Origin: Ornithinibacillus salinisoli
GTDB taxonomy: Bacteria > Bacillota > Bacilli > Bacillales > Amphibacillaceae
Assembly: GCF_042682545.1 (NCBI RefSeq)
Contig: NZ_JBHUHQ010000006.1
Reading direction: 5' to 3' (one strand)
DNA: 64,000 nt
The translations under genes and the position numbers were made by a program. Under the pieces are notes generated by a model that saw nothing but the letters and a program-made list of their open reading frames with translations, was not told the origin of the DNA and searched no databases. This document shows positions 17,073-25,526 of this stretch, in pieces. The stretch's first letter is position 1, and each line of letters opens with the position of its first letter.

Positions 17073-17110
17073 AAAACCCTCACCTTATTCCATAAGGTGA
17101 GGGTTATATA
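17073..17110 (+). terminator. terminator of patatin-like gene (bidirectional)
   Basis: A perfect 13-bp stem, AACCCTCACCTTA and its complement, lies between converging genes, 6 bp after the patatin-like stop. Confidence 0.8.
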
Positions 17111-17121
17111 TATCTTGAAAT

Positions 17122-17697
17122 TTATGCGTTTACTTTTTCTGTTCTTACCGTTTTTAATGCACCGCTCCAAGCAATTACTTGATCCAGCATTTCGTTGGCA
17201 TTGTTTGCATGATAATCAGCAGGCTTAAACTCACTAAAGTTTTCAAAATCAGTTAGAAGTGAGAAGGTTACAGCAGTACGGACATCAGCAACTTGTAATT
17301 CTCCTAAGATTAAACGTAAGTTTTCATGGGCACGTGTACCACCTAGGCTACCGTAACCGACAAATCCAGCTGCTTTATTATTCACTTCAGCATTTAAGTA
17401 GTCAGTAGCATTTTTGAAAGCTCCACCAACAGCATGATTGTATTCCGGAACTACAAAAACATAACCATCAAATGACGCCATTTTTTCAGACCATGCTTTA
17501 ATCGCAGCTTCTGCCTCTTCCTTTTGGGCTGCAGGTACTTCCGCTCCAAGCATTGGTAATTGATAATTAGCAAGATCGACAATCTCGTATGCTACATCAT
17601 CATTACGTTTTGTAGCAAAGTCATAGATCCAATTTGACACTGCTTCACCGTTTCTTCCTTGACGTACACTTCCTAATACAATACCTATTTTCAACAT
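17122..17697 (-). CDS. NADPH-dependent FMN reductase-family protein
   Basis: This 191-residue flavodoxin-like protein has the FMN phosphate-binding start GIVLGSVRQGRNG, VFVVPEYNHAVGGAFKNATDYL around residue 90 and GSLGGTRAHENLR. Members reduce FMN, azo compounds or quinones with NADPH. The ATG at 17697 is preceded by AGGAGG; the longer upstream frame is unlikely. An MhqR-type operator lies about 80 bp upstream and an MhqR-like regulator gene follows, so a role in quinone or electrophile detoxification is likely. Confidence 0.85.
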   Translation of the reverse strand: MLKIGIVLGSVRQGRNGEAVSNWIYDFATKRNDDVAYEIVDLANYQLPMLGAEVPAAQKEEAEAAIKAWSEKMASFDGYVFVVPEYNHAVGGAFKNATDYLNAEVNNKAAGFVGYGSLGGTRAHENLRLILGELQVADVRTAVTFSLLTDFENFSEFKPADYHANNANEMLDQVIAWSGALKTVRTEKVNA

Positions 17698-17775
17698 ATA
17701 AGTATTTCCTCCTTGTTGTATGAATTTATATTTGGCGGGAAGCGAACTCCCCATGTGAAAATATAATGAAATCAT

Positions 17776-17795
17776 ATATCACGAATTAGAGATAT
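17776..17795 (-). promoter_or_regulatory. MhqR-type operator before FMN reductase
   Basis: The 18-bp core TATCACGAATTAGAGATA fits the published MhqR consensus of B. subtilis (TATCTCGAATTCGAGATA) with two mismatches. It sits between the reductase start and the regulator gene. Confidence 0.65.
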
Positions 17796-17810
17796 TTTTT
17801 TAAAAAAAGG

Positions 17811-18266
17811 CTATATTCTTTCTGCATAGTGACCTAATTTCTTTAGTTGATCGATCATAATCTCTTTTTCATTTTGACTTAATCCACCCATAATTTCACG
17901 CATTGCTTCCATATGCTTTGGAAAAATGTTATCCATTAACTCTTTCCCTTGATCAGAAATAGCTGCATACGTTACACGGCGATCGTTCGGACATGCCCTT
18001 CTTCTAAGAAATCCCTTTTCTTCTAACTTATCCACAACATACGTAATACTGCTGCTAGCAAGCAATACTTTCTGACCAATTTTTTGAATTGGTTGATCAC
18101 CTTTGTGGTATAACAATTCCAGAACAGAGAATTCAGTTAGATTAAGTCCATGGCTTTTAATGTCTTTTATTACCTGCTTTTCAACAGATTGTAATGCACG
18201 AGTTAGGACGACAAATAACTTTATCGAAACATCTTTATCTGACATGGATTTTTTAGTCGAACTCAT
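17811..18266 (-). CDS. mhqR: MarR-family regulator, MhqR-like
   Basis: This winged-helix MarR protein of about 151 residues has LNLTEFSVLELLYHKG, KVLLASSSITYVVDKLEEKGFL (recognition helix) and PNDRRVTYAAISDQG. MhqR represses quinone- and azo-reductase genes. Near-consensus MhqR boxes lie before this gene and before the adjacent FMN reductase, so the regulator probably controls both itself and its neighbour. Start codons TTG, GTG and ATG are clustered; ATG at 18266 is chosen, with AAAGGA upstream. Confidence 0.8.
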   Translation of the reverse strand: MSSTKKSMSDKDVSIKLFVVLTRALQSVEKQVIKDIKSHGLNLTEFSVLELLYHKGDQPIQKIGQKVLLASSSITYVVDKLEEKGFLRRRACPNDRRVTYAAISDQGKELMDNIFPKHMEAMREIMGGLSQNEKEIMIDQLKKLGHYAERI

Positions 18267-18287
18267 CACGATCAATCCTTTTCATTA

Positions 18288-18307
18288 TTATCTCGAATTC
18301 AAGATAA
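18288..18307 (-). promoter_or_regulatory. MhqR-type operator before mhqR
   Basis: TTATCTCGAATTCAAGATAA is a near-perfect palindrome and differs from the MhqR consensus at one core base. It lies 22 bp upstream of mhqR, fitting autoregulation. Confidence 0.75.
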
Positions 18308-18451
18308 ATTAAGTATAAGACATTGACCTTAACAATGTCCACTTTACTGCTTTAATCCCGATCAAAGAAGTAAGGTTTTAATTCTTTTAATCATAAGTAA
18401 TTTGGTATATTCTATAAAAGAATACATGAAAAATGTTTGGGGGTATCATCA

Positions 18452-19261
18452 ATGACTTTGAAAAAAACATTAACCCTGGCTGGATCAGATTCTAGCGGTG
18501 GAGCCGGTATACAAGCAGATTTAAAGACGTTTCAGGAGCATGGTGTTTATGGGATGACTGCATTAACTTCCATTGTAACGATGGACCCAGATAATTCTTG
18601 GAATCACAATGTGGATCCCATAGATGTTCACATTGTTGAAAAACAATTAAATACAATACTATCTGTTGGTATTGATGCAATGAAGACAGGAATGCTCGGT
18701 TCTGTAGATATTATTAAACTTGGAGCAAAAAAAATCGATGAATATAAATTAGACAAGTATGTTCTTGACCCTGTAATGGTATGTAAAGGTGAAGACGAAG
18801 TATTGCAACCCGAAAACACGGATGCAATGCGAGAATTCTTACTACCTCGTGCAATTATTACAACACCGAACCTTTTCGAGGCAGGACAACTTGCTCAAAC
18901 AGGACCAATTAAGACCATAGAAGGTATGAAAGAAGCCGCAGAAAAGATTCTCGAGCTTGGGGCACAGAATGTTGTTATTAAAGGTGGAAAAGCATTAGAA
19001 CACGAATATGCTGTCGACCTATTCTATGACGGCAAAGAATTTACCCTTTTAGAAAAGGAGAAAATAAATACAACATATAATCATGGCGCAGGATGTACCT
19101 TCGCAGCTGCGATTACAGCAAATCTTGCTAATGGTAAATCCGTTCAAGAATCGGTTGAGTCTGCGAAAGAATTTGTAACTGCAGCAATCGCACACGGTTG
19201 GAGTCTAAACCAATATGTAGGACCTGTTATGCATGGAGCATTTAATCAAATCAATCAATAA
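18452..19261 (+). CDS. pdxK: pyridoxine/hydroxymethylpyrimidine kinase PdxK
   Basis: PdxK phosphorylates pyridoxal, pyridoxine or hydroxymethylpyrimidine in vitamin B6 salvage. The 269-residue ribokinase-fold protein begins with AGSDSSGGAGIQADLKTFQE. It has DPVMVCKG in the middle and the catalytic loop NHGAGCTFAAAI near the end. YGMTALTSIVTMDPDNSW and NQYVGPV closely follow B. subtilis PdxK (YwdB) rather than ThiD. ATG at 18452 follows GGGGGT; a longer TTG start is less likely. It is a single-gene unit with its own terminator. Confidence 0.9.
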   Translation: MTLKKTLTLAGSDSSGGAGIQADLKTFQEHGVYGMTALTSIVTMDPDNSWNHNVDPIDVHIVEKQLNTILSVGIDAMKTGMLGSVDIIKLGAKKIDEYKLDKYVLDPVMVCKGEDEVLQPENTDAMREFLLPRAIITTPNLFEAGQLAQTGPIKTIEGMKEAAEKILELGAQNVVIKGGKALEHEYAVDLFYDGKEFTLLEKEKINTTYNHGAGCTFAAAITANLANGKSVQESVESAKEFVTAAIAHGWSLNQYVGPVMHGAFNQINQ

Positions 19262-19268
19262 CGTTAAG

Positions 19269-19298
19269 GCTTGGAGATACTTTCTCCAAGCTTTTTTG
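19269..19298 (+). terminator. terminator of pdxK
   Basis: The stem GCTTGGAGA with its complement TCTCCAAGC is followed by six Ts. Confidence 0.88.
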
Positions 19299-19486
19299 GT
19301 CATTCATTAAAAAATGGAGTATTTTAGATGAAACACTTACTTCTGAAACAATTAAAATAATCATATCGTCTATACTAGTAATACAAAATAATTTAAGAGT
19401 TGTTCAAAATTCTGGTGAAAATGACACATCAAACTTCTCAGTCCTTTTCATCCTCCTTTTGAACACGCACTTTAAGGAGATTTATT

Positions 19487-21175
19487 ATGAGGAAGAAAAT
19501 AGGCGTTATTGGAATACTTTTAAGTCTTCTTCTTATCATAGGATTTATTTTAATTGGAAAAACGTTCACAACAACTCAACATAAAATTTTAGCCAAGGAT
19601 GCACCAAAGTCTATTGTGTCATTGCTTGAAAAAGAATTCATTATACGTCAATCCGAACAGGACATTATTGATGTTCTATTCAAATCGGCTAAAGAAGGAA
19701 CGATACCTAACGTACCGATTACTGCTGGAATAACAGAAATCAATGAAGTAATGAACCAATGGGGAGAACCCGAAAATTCATCCACAACAGACCATGGTAT
19801 TTATATTGACTATCCAGAATCCAATATAACGTTGGGCTACGCTAATGATATTGTTTTTGATTTACGTTCTTTTGATCAAAACCTGCAACAAATACATTTG
19901 GAAGATATTCTCCAAAGAAAAGGAGAGCCAGATGAAAAATTATATTACAAGGATGAACAGGTGGATCAAATCATTCTTGTTTACCAATTAGGAGGATCCT
20001 ATCAGTTAAAATGGATTTTATCTAAACCTACCACAGATGATCCGAACCCTGAAGTTCACCATATCTCTGTTGTTACGGAAAAAAGCGAATCCACTCCAGC
20101 GAATTCAATAGAAGGGATGAGCTTAGAGGAAAAAATAGGTCAAATGATAATTGCTGGGCTACCTGGTACTGAAATTGCAAAGGAAACCAAAAGCCTAATA
20201 AATGATTATAAACTAGGTGGACTTATTTTTTACGCAGATAATTTAGTAACAGTAAATCAAACAAAGAATCTAGTCAACGACATTGTAGAGGTAAATTCGG
20301 CCAACGATATTCCATTATTTCTAAGTGTTGATCAAGAAGGTGGTCGTATCACCAGATTACCTGGGGGAATCTCTGATCTTCCAACAAATGAGGAAATTGG
20401 TAATATAAACGATCCCACCTTGTCCTACAAGATAGGATCTCTATTAGGCAAACAAGTAAAAGAATTTGGCATGAATCTTAACTTCGCTCCCGTACTTGAC
20501 GTTAATAGTAATCCAAATAATCCCGTCATTAATAATCGATCCTATGGAGATAATGCATCCGTAGTGAGTGAGCTTGGTATTCAAACGATGAAAGGAATTC
20601 AGTCAGAACAGGTTGTACCGGTTATTAAACATTTTCCTGGCCATGGAGATACTTCCGTTGATTCACATTTGGAATTACCCATAGTTGATAAAAGTATGGA
20701 GGAACTACAAAATCTTGAGTTAATTCCATTTAAAAACGCAATAGATAATGGAGCTGAAATTATCATGACCGCCCATATTTTATTGCCAGAAGTTGACCCA
20801 GTATATCCAGCAACCCTGTCGAAAGAAATACTTACAGATTTATTACGAGATCAGCTAAGCTTTGATGGTTTAATAATTACCGATGATATGACCATGGATG
20901 CCATTGAAAGCAATTATGAAGTAGAAGAGGCAGCTATTCAATCTATTAGAGCAGGAAGCGATATCGTATTAATAGCACACGGATATGACCCAGTTGTAAA
21001 TACTATGCAAGCTATAAAGCAAGCTGTTCAAGAGGGCGTAATATCCGAAGAAAGAATTAATGAAAGTGTCCGTAGAATTCTAGAAGTAAAGCAGCAGTAT
21101 AACATGACGAATAATAAAGTTGATAACATAGATATCGAAAAACTTAATAAACAAATGGATGAAGTGTTGGATTAA
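19487..21175 (+). CDS. DUF4309-NagZ fusion, membrane-anchored beta-N-acetylglucosaminidase
   Basis: The 562-residue protein has an N-terminal membrane anchor (residues 5-27) without a lipobox. A DUF4309/YjgB-like domain follows at about residues 40-200 (MNQWGEPEN, VFDLRSFDQNLQQIHLEDI, RKGEPDE). The C-terminal half is a GH3 domain with the NagZ signature KHFPGHGDTSVDSHLELP and nucleophile Asp in ITDDMTMDAI. It probably removes GlcNAc from peptidoglycan fragments outside the membrane. ATG at 19487 follows AAGGAG. The domain pairing is uncommon as far as I know; the gene stands alone. Confidence 0.85.
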   Translation: MRKKIGVIGILLSLLLIIGFILIGKTFTTTQHKILAKDAPKSIVSLLEKEFIIRQSEQDIIDVLFKSAKEGTIPNVPITAGITEINEVMNQWGEPENSSTTDHGIYIDYPESNITLGYANDIVFDLRSFDQNLQQIHLEDILQRKGEPDEKLYYKDEQVDQIILVYQLGGSYQLKWILSKPTTDDPNPEVHHISVVTEKSESTPANSIEGMSLEEKIGQMIIAGLPGTEIAKETKSLINDYKLGGLIFYADNLVTVNQTKNLVNDIVEVNSANDIPLFLSVDQEGGRITRLPGGISDLPTNEEIGNINDPTLSYKIGSLLGKQVKEFGMNLNFAPVLDVNSNPNNPVINNRSYGDNASVVSELGIQTMKGIQSEQVVPVIKHFPGHGDTSVDSHLELPIVDKSMEELQNLELIPFKNAIDNGAEIIMTAHILLPEVDPVYPATLSKEILTDLLRDQLSFDGLIITDDMTMDAIESNYEVEEAAIQSIRAGSDIVLIAHGYDPVVNTMQAIKQAVQEGVISEERINESVRRILEVKQQYNMTNNKVDNIDIEKLNKQMDEVLD

Positions 21176-21179
21176 CCAT

Positions 21180-21212
21180 GCAAAGAGGGGACAGTCCCCT
21201 CTTTGCATTTTA
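21180..21212 (+). terminator. bidirectional terminator between nagZ-like gene and methyltransferase
   Basis: A perfect 12-bp stem (GCAAAGAGGGGA and its complement) with a CAG loop is followed by ATTTTAT. It separates two converging genes. Confidence 0.85.
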
Positions 21213-21812
21213 TGTTAATTGATATATTAAAAATCTTTCGGATGTGTCTTTTTCGTATAGGTTTGTTAGTTGGATTTCACATTTTAGGTTAAAGGGTGTA
21301 TTCGTTACCAGGTAATAGATATAATCCTCTGATGGGTAATATAAAATCACTTCCACATCACGTGGATGACCTTCGACAGACTTCATTATGTTATTTATGA
21401 CGCTAATAAATATTTGGACCGAAAACGGATTAAAAAAATAAAATCGGTTTTCTTGGGAATCCACTCTATAATTTTCTGCTAAACAACATTGAAACTGCAC
21501 TTTTTCCAAACTATTTTTGAATCTGCTTCCATATCGCTCCCTATTTTCCATCGCCTGCCGAATAAATGATTCACTCCTATCGACACCAGTTACTGTAGCA
21601 TGGTAAAAGTAATGAATGAAAAAAATTAATCTGCCCTTTCCACAGCCAAAATCGACAATGTGATCATTCGGCTTAACTTCATACTGCTGGAATAAAGTTT
21701 CCAACGCACTGTATGGTGTTGGTTCATAGGGATGATAATGCCCGGGCTCTTCCATTGAACCTTTTCCGGCTGTACGAATGTTTAGCAGTTTATCAAAATA
21801 ATATTCCTTCAT
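21210..21812 (-). CDS. class I SAM-dependent methyltransferase-like protein
   Basis: This 200-residue protein has a SAM-binding motif I, HIVDFGCGKGRLIFFI, near residue 55 and the acidic motif II TVTGVDRSESFI. FYFFNPFS later on resembles the catalytic-region signature of Rossmann methyltransferases. The substrate is unknown. It starts 2 bp after the upstream methyltransferase stop, so the two form an operon. ATG at 21812. Confidence 0.75.
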   Translation of the reverse strand: MKEYYFDKLLNIRTAGKGSMEEPGHYHPYEPTPYSALETLFQQYEVKPNDHIVDFGCGKGRLIFFIHYFYHATVTGVDRSESFIRQAMENRERYGSRFKNSLEKVQFQCCLAENYRVDSQENRFYFFNPFSVQIFISVINNIMKSVEGHPRDVEVILYYPSEDYIYYLVTNTPFNLKCEIQLTNLYEKDTSERFLIYQLT

Positions 21813-21814
21813 AG

Positions 21815-22456
21815 CTAACGCTCACCGAGTTCATTCTTATGTTTTTTACAAATGGCTATTCCCAAAGGATATGCTCTACCTTCAGCAGAACTCTCCGGCT
21901 CAATTAAAACACCCTTTTGATAATAAAATGTAGTAGATTGGTAAATTCCAAATAAATCTTTAAATTCGTCTACTGTTAGTTGGTGGACGTGAAATTCCTG
22001 TCCACTTGGCTTTCCCCTGCCCTCACCAAAAGGAGTAGAGAGAATTAATGTGCCTCCAGGATTTAATAATTGATAGATATTATGTAAAAATCGTTCCTCT
22101 TCGTGTATATGCTCGATTGTTTCAAAGCTGAGAATACAATCAAACGTACCAAGCTTTTGAGGTAGCTCAGGATCCGTTACATCCCCTTCTACAAAAGAAG
22201 ATAGAGGATGATAATATTTATTTTTTGCATAGTCAATTGCATCTCTATCATAATCGACCCCGACAACCTCATTCACTTTCCTCTTGCATAATTTTGCAAT
22301 TATATGTGTGCCGTATCCCGATCCACTGGCAAAATCTAGCACCCGACCGTGTACGTATTCGGCTGCAAAATGATATCTTGCAAGATGTTCCAACAGAAGC
22401 CCATTTAAAATTTTCATTTTATCTGGAATAACTCTTTCTCCAGTATCCTTTAGCAT
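21815..22456 (-). CDS. class I SAM-dependent methyltransferase
   Basis: This methyltransferase of about 213 residues shows motif I RVLDFASGSGYGTHIIAK, motif II VVGVDYDRDAI, DCILSFETIEHI and the post-motif LLNPGGTLILSTPFGEG. The pattern is of the UbiE/Methyltransf_11 type; the substrate is not identifiable. ATG at 22456 is favoured because GGTGA lies five bases ahead; an in-frame GTG at 22465 is possible. It is the first gene of a two-gene methyltransferase operon. Confidence 0.8.
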   Translation of the reverse strand: MLKDTGERVIPDKMKILNGLLLEHLARYHFAAEYVHGRVLDFASGSGYGTHIIAKLCKRKVNEVVGVDYDRDAIDYAKNKYYHPLSSFVEGDVTDPELPQKLGTFDCILSFETIEHIHEEERFLHNIYQLLNPGGTLILSTPFGEGRGKPSGQEFHVHQLTVDEFKDLFGIYQSTTFYYQKGVLIEPESSAEGRAYPLGIAICKKHKNELGER

Positions 22457-22504
22457 TATATTCACCGCTTATTGTTATATTATCATTCCTAATTTCATTT
22501 ATTC

Positions 22505-23773
22505 TTAGCTTGATAGCTTTGCCTTATTTGGTTTGGTTGCTAGTAATGAACATATTACACCTATTACAGGGAAAAGTAAGGTGACAAGGAGCACTGGTGT
22601 ATAACTTTGAAATATATCATAACCAACTCCAAATGGTAATGGTCCTAAGGAGGATCCGATAACCCCCATCGTAACTCCTACTCCATTAATACTACCAATA
22701 TACTTACGGCCAAAATAATTCGGCCAAATAACATTTAACCCAATTCGCTCTAACCCATTTGCTATTCCCCAAAGCGTACCAAATAAAATAGCGATAATAA
22801 GATTATTTGTCACTAATAATAATAGTAACAGTAGAATCTCAATACCGAAAATAACTACTAGTAAATAATTGGTTTGAATTTTGTCGGTAATGTAACCTGA
22901 AACAAAAGACATGGGTATCCCCACAACTGCCATTAAACTTAAAACAGTTGCCGCAATCTCGGGAGAAAGGTCATTAGTTCCAAATATAGAAATGATATGG
23001 AACGTAATCCCTGTATTCACCATTGCTGGGATTCCTACACAAATCAAAATTGCCCAAAATGCTCTTGTCTTTCTAGCTTCGCTTAATGTCCAGTCTTGGT
23101 CAGATTCTTTAAGTGCTGTTCCCATTACGGGTCGATTATGGTCCTTATTCCTATCTGCAAAACCGTCTGGAATTAATCCCATTTCTTCTGGTTTATTACG
23201 AACCCCCAAAAGTGCTGTAGGGACAAATACAACCAAAAGTAAAACACCCCAGACCTGCCAAGCAAAGCGCCAATCCCAAGTTTCAATCATCCATGTATTG
23301 ACAATTGGAAACATCATCGCACTTGCAAAGCTTCCTATCGTCATAATACTGAATGCTATCCCTCTTTTTTTCACGAACCACTGCGCTACTAATGTGTTAG
23401 GAATAAGACTCATACTCCCTTGCCCCAACAAGCGGACAAGAAAAAAACCAATTGCAAGCATCCAAATGTTCGAAACCATACTATTAAAAAAGCAAGCTAA
23501 TCCAAAAAGCGTTCCAATCGTCACCATCATCGACCGTTGGCCATATTTATCAATAGACCTGCCAACAAACATCATAATCAGTCCCGCTACTAAGGTTGCA
23601 ACGGAATATATTCCGGAAACTTCTGATCGGGACCAGCCAAAGTCATTTATGTATTGATCGATGAAAGCCGAGTTTGAATATGTCTGGCCTGGTCCAGAAA
23701 AAAATACACCTAATGCTGCAATAAATACAATAAACCACCCGTAATAGAAATTTTGAAAAAATTTTTTAGCCAC
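22505..23773 (-). CDS. MFS transporter, OFA/monocarboxylate-like
   Basis: This integral membrane carrier of about 422 residues has twelve predicted helices. The loop 2-3 signature reads VGRSIDKYGQRSMM and the matching loop in the second half SGYITDKIQTN. Residues near the N-terminus (YYGWFIVFIAALGVFFSGPGQTYSNSAF) resemble the oxalate/formate antiporter and monocarboxylate porter branch. The substrate is unknown. GTG at 23773 is spaced properly from AGGAGG. It is probably monocistronic. Confidence 0.82.
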   Translation of the reverse strand: MAKKFFQNFYYGWFIVFIAALGVFFSGPGQTYSNSAFIDQYINDFGWSRSEVSGIYSVATLVAGLIMMFVGRSIDKYGQRSMMVTIGTLFGLACFFNSMVSNIWMLAIGFFLVRLLGQGSMSLIPNTLVAQWFVKKRGIAFSIMTIGSFASAMMFPIVNTWMIETWDWRFAWQVWGVLLLVVFVPTALLGVRNKPEEMGLIPDGFADRNKDHNRPVMGTALKESDQDWTLSEARKTRAFWAILICVGIPAMVNTGITFHIISIFGTNDLSPEIAATVLSLMAVVGIPMSFVSGYITDKIQTNYLLVVIFGIEILLLLLLLVTNNLIIAILFGTLWGIANGLERIGLNVIWPNYFGRKYIGSINGVGVTMGVIGSSLGPLPFGVGYDIFQSYTPVLLVTLLFPVIGVICSLLATKPNKAKLSS

Positions 23774-23919
23774 ATACACACCTCCTGTTGATTAGTTGCT
23801 TATTGGTAGGAGAATGATACGTGAGAAGAATGACACGTGGTTTTTGAGGAATTACACATGAAAATATATCATTAATTCAGATTTATAGCAAAAAATTAAT
23901 TTTCAGCCTAAAAATGGAG

Positions 23920-24035
23920 CTGGGACAAAACTAATACTTTTCATTCTAATGATGAACGATTTCACAATAGGAAATTGCTATGAACGACCGTTTAGCACTT
24001 TTTTCTCTCCATTCGGGCCTTCATCACCGCTATGA
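23920..24035. repeat. GGGACAAAA-headed intergenic repeat region
   Basis: GCTGGGACAAAA at 23925-23940 opens a gene-free stretch with two copies of GCTATGAACGACCG-like sequence (around 23978 and 24030) and a third GATGAACGA at 23951. The inverted counterpart of GGGACAAAA occurs at about 24210, so the region is bracketed by inverted copies. Confidence 0.45.
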
Positions 24036-24112
24036 ACGACCGAATGCATATTATTCTGAAGCAACCGATCTTTTTACGTTACTTCGCATTCTATACAATG
24101 ATTAGCAACCAA

Positions 24113-24221
24113 GTTTACGAAAACATGCCAAAGAAAAATCCAACTAACTCGAATTCTCACCTTAGAATTTTGAATCATAGTACGGATTTTTCTTTAACTA
24201 AGACACTTTTGTTCCCGCCTC
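24113..24221 (-). repeat. dispersed intergenic repeat, copy A
   Basis: Read on the minus strand, this stretch of about 109 bp aligns along its length with 31681-31800. Shared blocks in order are GGGA-CAAAA, AAAATCC, GATTCAAAATTCT or close variants, AGAATTCGA-TTAG, GGATTTTTCTTT and GTTTTCGT. It has no ORF and can fold into a long hairpin. Confidence 0.6.
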
Positions 24222-24236
24222 TTCATTATTCATCTG

Positions 24237-24334
24237 TTTTGTTATTCTCTTGTTTTGCTAATTGTCTTGATTTCGTTCTATTTCCTTTTGTTATTCTCTT
24301 GTTTTGCTAATTGTCTTGATTTCGTTCTATTTCC
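24237..24334. repeat. 49-bp perfect tandem duplication
   Basis: A 49-bp unit at 24237-24285 is repeated without change at 24286-24334. Because 49 is not a multiple of three, it shifts the frame at the 3' end of the small minus-strand gene at 24278-24427. Confidence 0.9.
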
Positions 24335-24427
24335 ACTTGAATATTCATAACCAAACTCTAATCCACCAGTTTTGTTCTTATATTTTCCTGTTACTACTTT
24401 ATATTGATCTTTACCTTTATATGGCAC
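24278..24427 (-). CDS. small basic protein, 49 residues
   Basis: A GTG at 24427 is preceded by AGGAGG with nine bases of spacing and opens a 49-codon frame (MPYKGKDQYKVVTGKYKNKT at the N-terminus). The product is rich in Lys, Gly and Tyr and has no membrane segment. Its C-terminal end lies inside the 49-bp tandem duplication, so the original C-terminus may have been different. I do not recognise the family. The strong ribosome site and clean start support a real gene. Confidence 0.5.
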   Translation of the reverse strand: MPYKGKDQYKVVTGKYKNKTGGLEFGYEYSSGNRTKSRQLAKQENNKRK

Positions 24428-24558
24428 GATAAGAACCCTCCTTTTCCTTTTACTATGCTCCCATAGTGGATTTTCTATAAGAAAAGATATTATGAGGTAT
24501 TTTATTCCATATTTAGTAAAAGATATAATAGAAAATACATCAAATTGGAGTGATTACT

Positions 24559-24987
24559 TTGATACAATTAGATACCGATATTGAAGGAAGAACAGCCCAT
24601 TTTGGAGATATGATGAATATTGCAAAACACAACGGCTTTGGGTTATGTGGAAGTTGGGAGTACGATAGTGGTTTTTTTGACTCAATCGTATGGAGAGAAG
24701 GGGGCGAAACGATTTATGTGAGAGTACCATTTCATGTGTTAAAAGGTCAGTTAGACCGACCAGATGCAATACTCGAGTTTAAGAAGCCATTCGTTATCAA
24801 ACATGTTGTACATATTGGATTGGATCAAGGGGAAAACTCTCTACTTGCAGCAACAGGGATAAATCAGTTTCAAGAACCTCTAGATAAAGATGGTCAAATT
24901 CGCAATAAAACAAAATGGGAAGAAGTCGGAGAACAAGCAGTAAATCAACTGGCCAGAAATATACCAGCCAACAAATCCATATCATGA
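24559..24987 (+). CDS. YugN-like family protein
   Basis: This protein of about 142 residues resembles the Bacillus YugN family (GFGLCGSWEYDSGFFDSIV, IYVRVPFHVLKGQLD, FKKPFVIKHVVHIGL). The function is unknown; it has no signal peptide or membrane helix, so it is probably cytoplasmic. The TTG at 24559 is eight bases after GGAG and is preferred over an in-frame GTG at 24550. It has its own terminator. Confidence 0.7.
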   Translation: MIQLDTDIEGRTAHFGDMMNIAKHNGFGLCGSWEYDSGFFDSIVWREGGETIYVRVPFHVLKGQLDRPDAILEFKKPFVIKHVVHIGLDQGENSLLAATGINQFQEPLDKDGQIRNKTKWEEVGEQAVNQLARNIPANKSIS

Positions 24988-24992
24988 TTGTA

Positions 24993-25035
24993 TAAAAATA
25001 CCTTTAAGGAATATTCCTATAAGGGTATTTTTTTG
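24993..25035 (+). terminator. terminator of yugN-like gene
   Basis: AAAATACC pairs with GGGTATTTT around an inner AGGAATATTCCT hairpin, followed by Ts. Confidence 0.75.
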
Positions 25036-25099
25036 GCTGAATTACCAAATGACTACTATTACGGATCTTAATGTTTTATCAACATAAAGGATGTTTTAT

Positions 25100-25504
25100 A
25101 TGTTTTCATTTCGTGGTGATGCTCACAAAATTTATCGTCAATTAAAAAAATCACCTGGCAAGATAAGCGACATTGGCTATATGAAGGAAACCGAAGAAAT
25201 TCAAAACTATTATCAAACACTTGATAACGGAACTTTAAAATTAATTTACTATCGAATGGTAAAGGAAAAAAATGGTTCGGGCATTATTCCCATTTACGCA
25301 ACAGCTATTCCATGGCTTCTTTTTCTGTTTTCTAGTCCATTACAGGACTACCTTTTTAAAAAGGGAAGTATTAACTGGGTGATTTTTAGCTTGATTTATG
25401 TAACGATACTAACCATTAGCTTAATACTCCATTTTAGAGAAAAAGCTTGGGCAGTCTTCCACATCGAAATTATTCAAGATATATTAAAAGAAAGAAATAC
25501 ATAA
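25100..25504 (+). CDS. small membrane protein of unknown function
   Basis: The product of about 134 residues has a charged N-terminal half and two predicted membrane helices (about residues 70-90 and 98-118), followed by a short cytoplasmic tail. I do not recognise a family. ATG at 25100 is placed nine bases after AAAGG; the upstream in-frame ATG at 25091 touches the ribosome site. It is followed directly by the GC-rich repeat element. Confidence 0.6.
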   Translation: MFSFRGDAHKIYRQLKKSPGKISDIGYMKETEEIQNYYQTLDNGTLKLIYYRMVKEKNGSGIIPIYATAIPWLLFLFSSPLQDYLFKKGSINWVIFSLIYVTILTISLILHFREKAWAVFHIEIIQDILKERNT

Positions 25505-25526
25505 TATGCTCGACAAAAAAGAACAA

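Noticed and set aside
22911..23657. Long open frame opposite the MFS transporter
   Set aside because: It is the antisense shadow of a real membrane protein gene, with atypical composition and no ribosome site.
23951..24040. CRISPR-like repeats (GAACGACCG copies)
   Set aside because: Only three short copies with irregular spacings of 28 and 52 bp, no spacers of constant length and no cas genes nearby.
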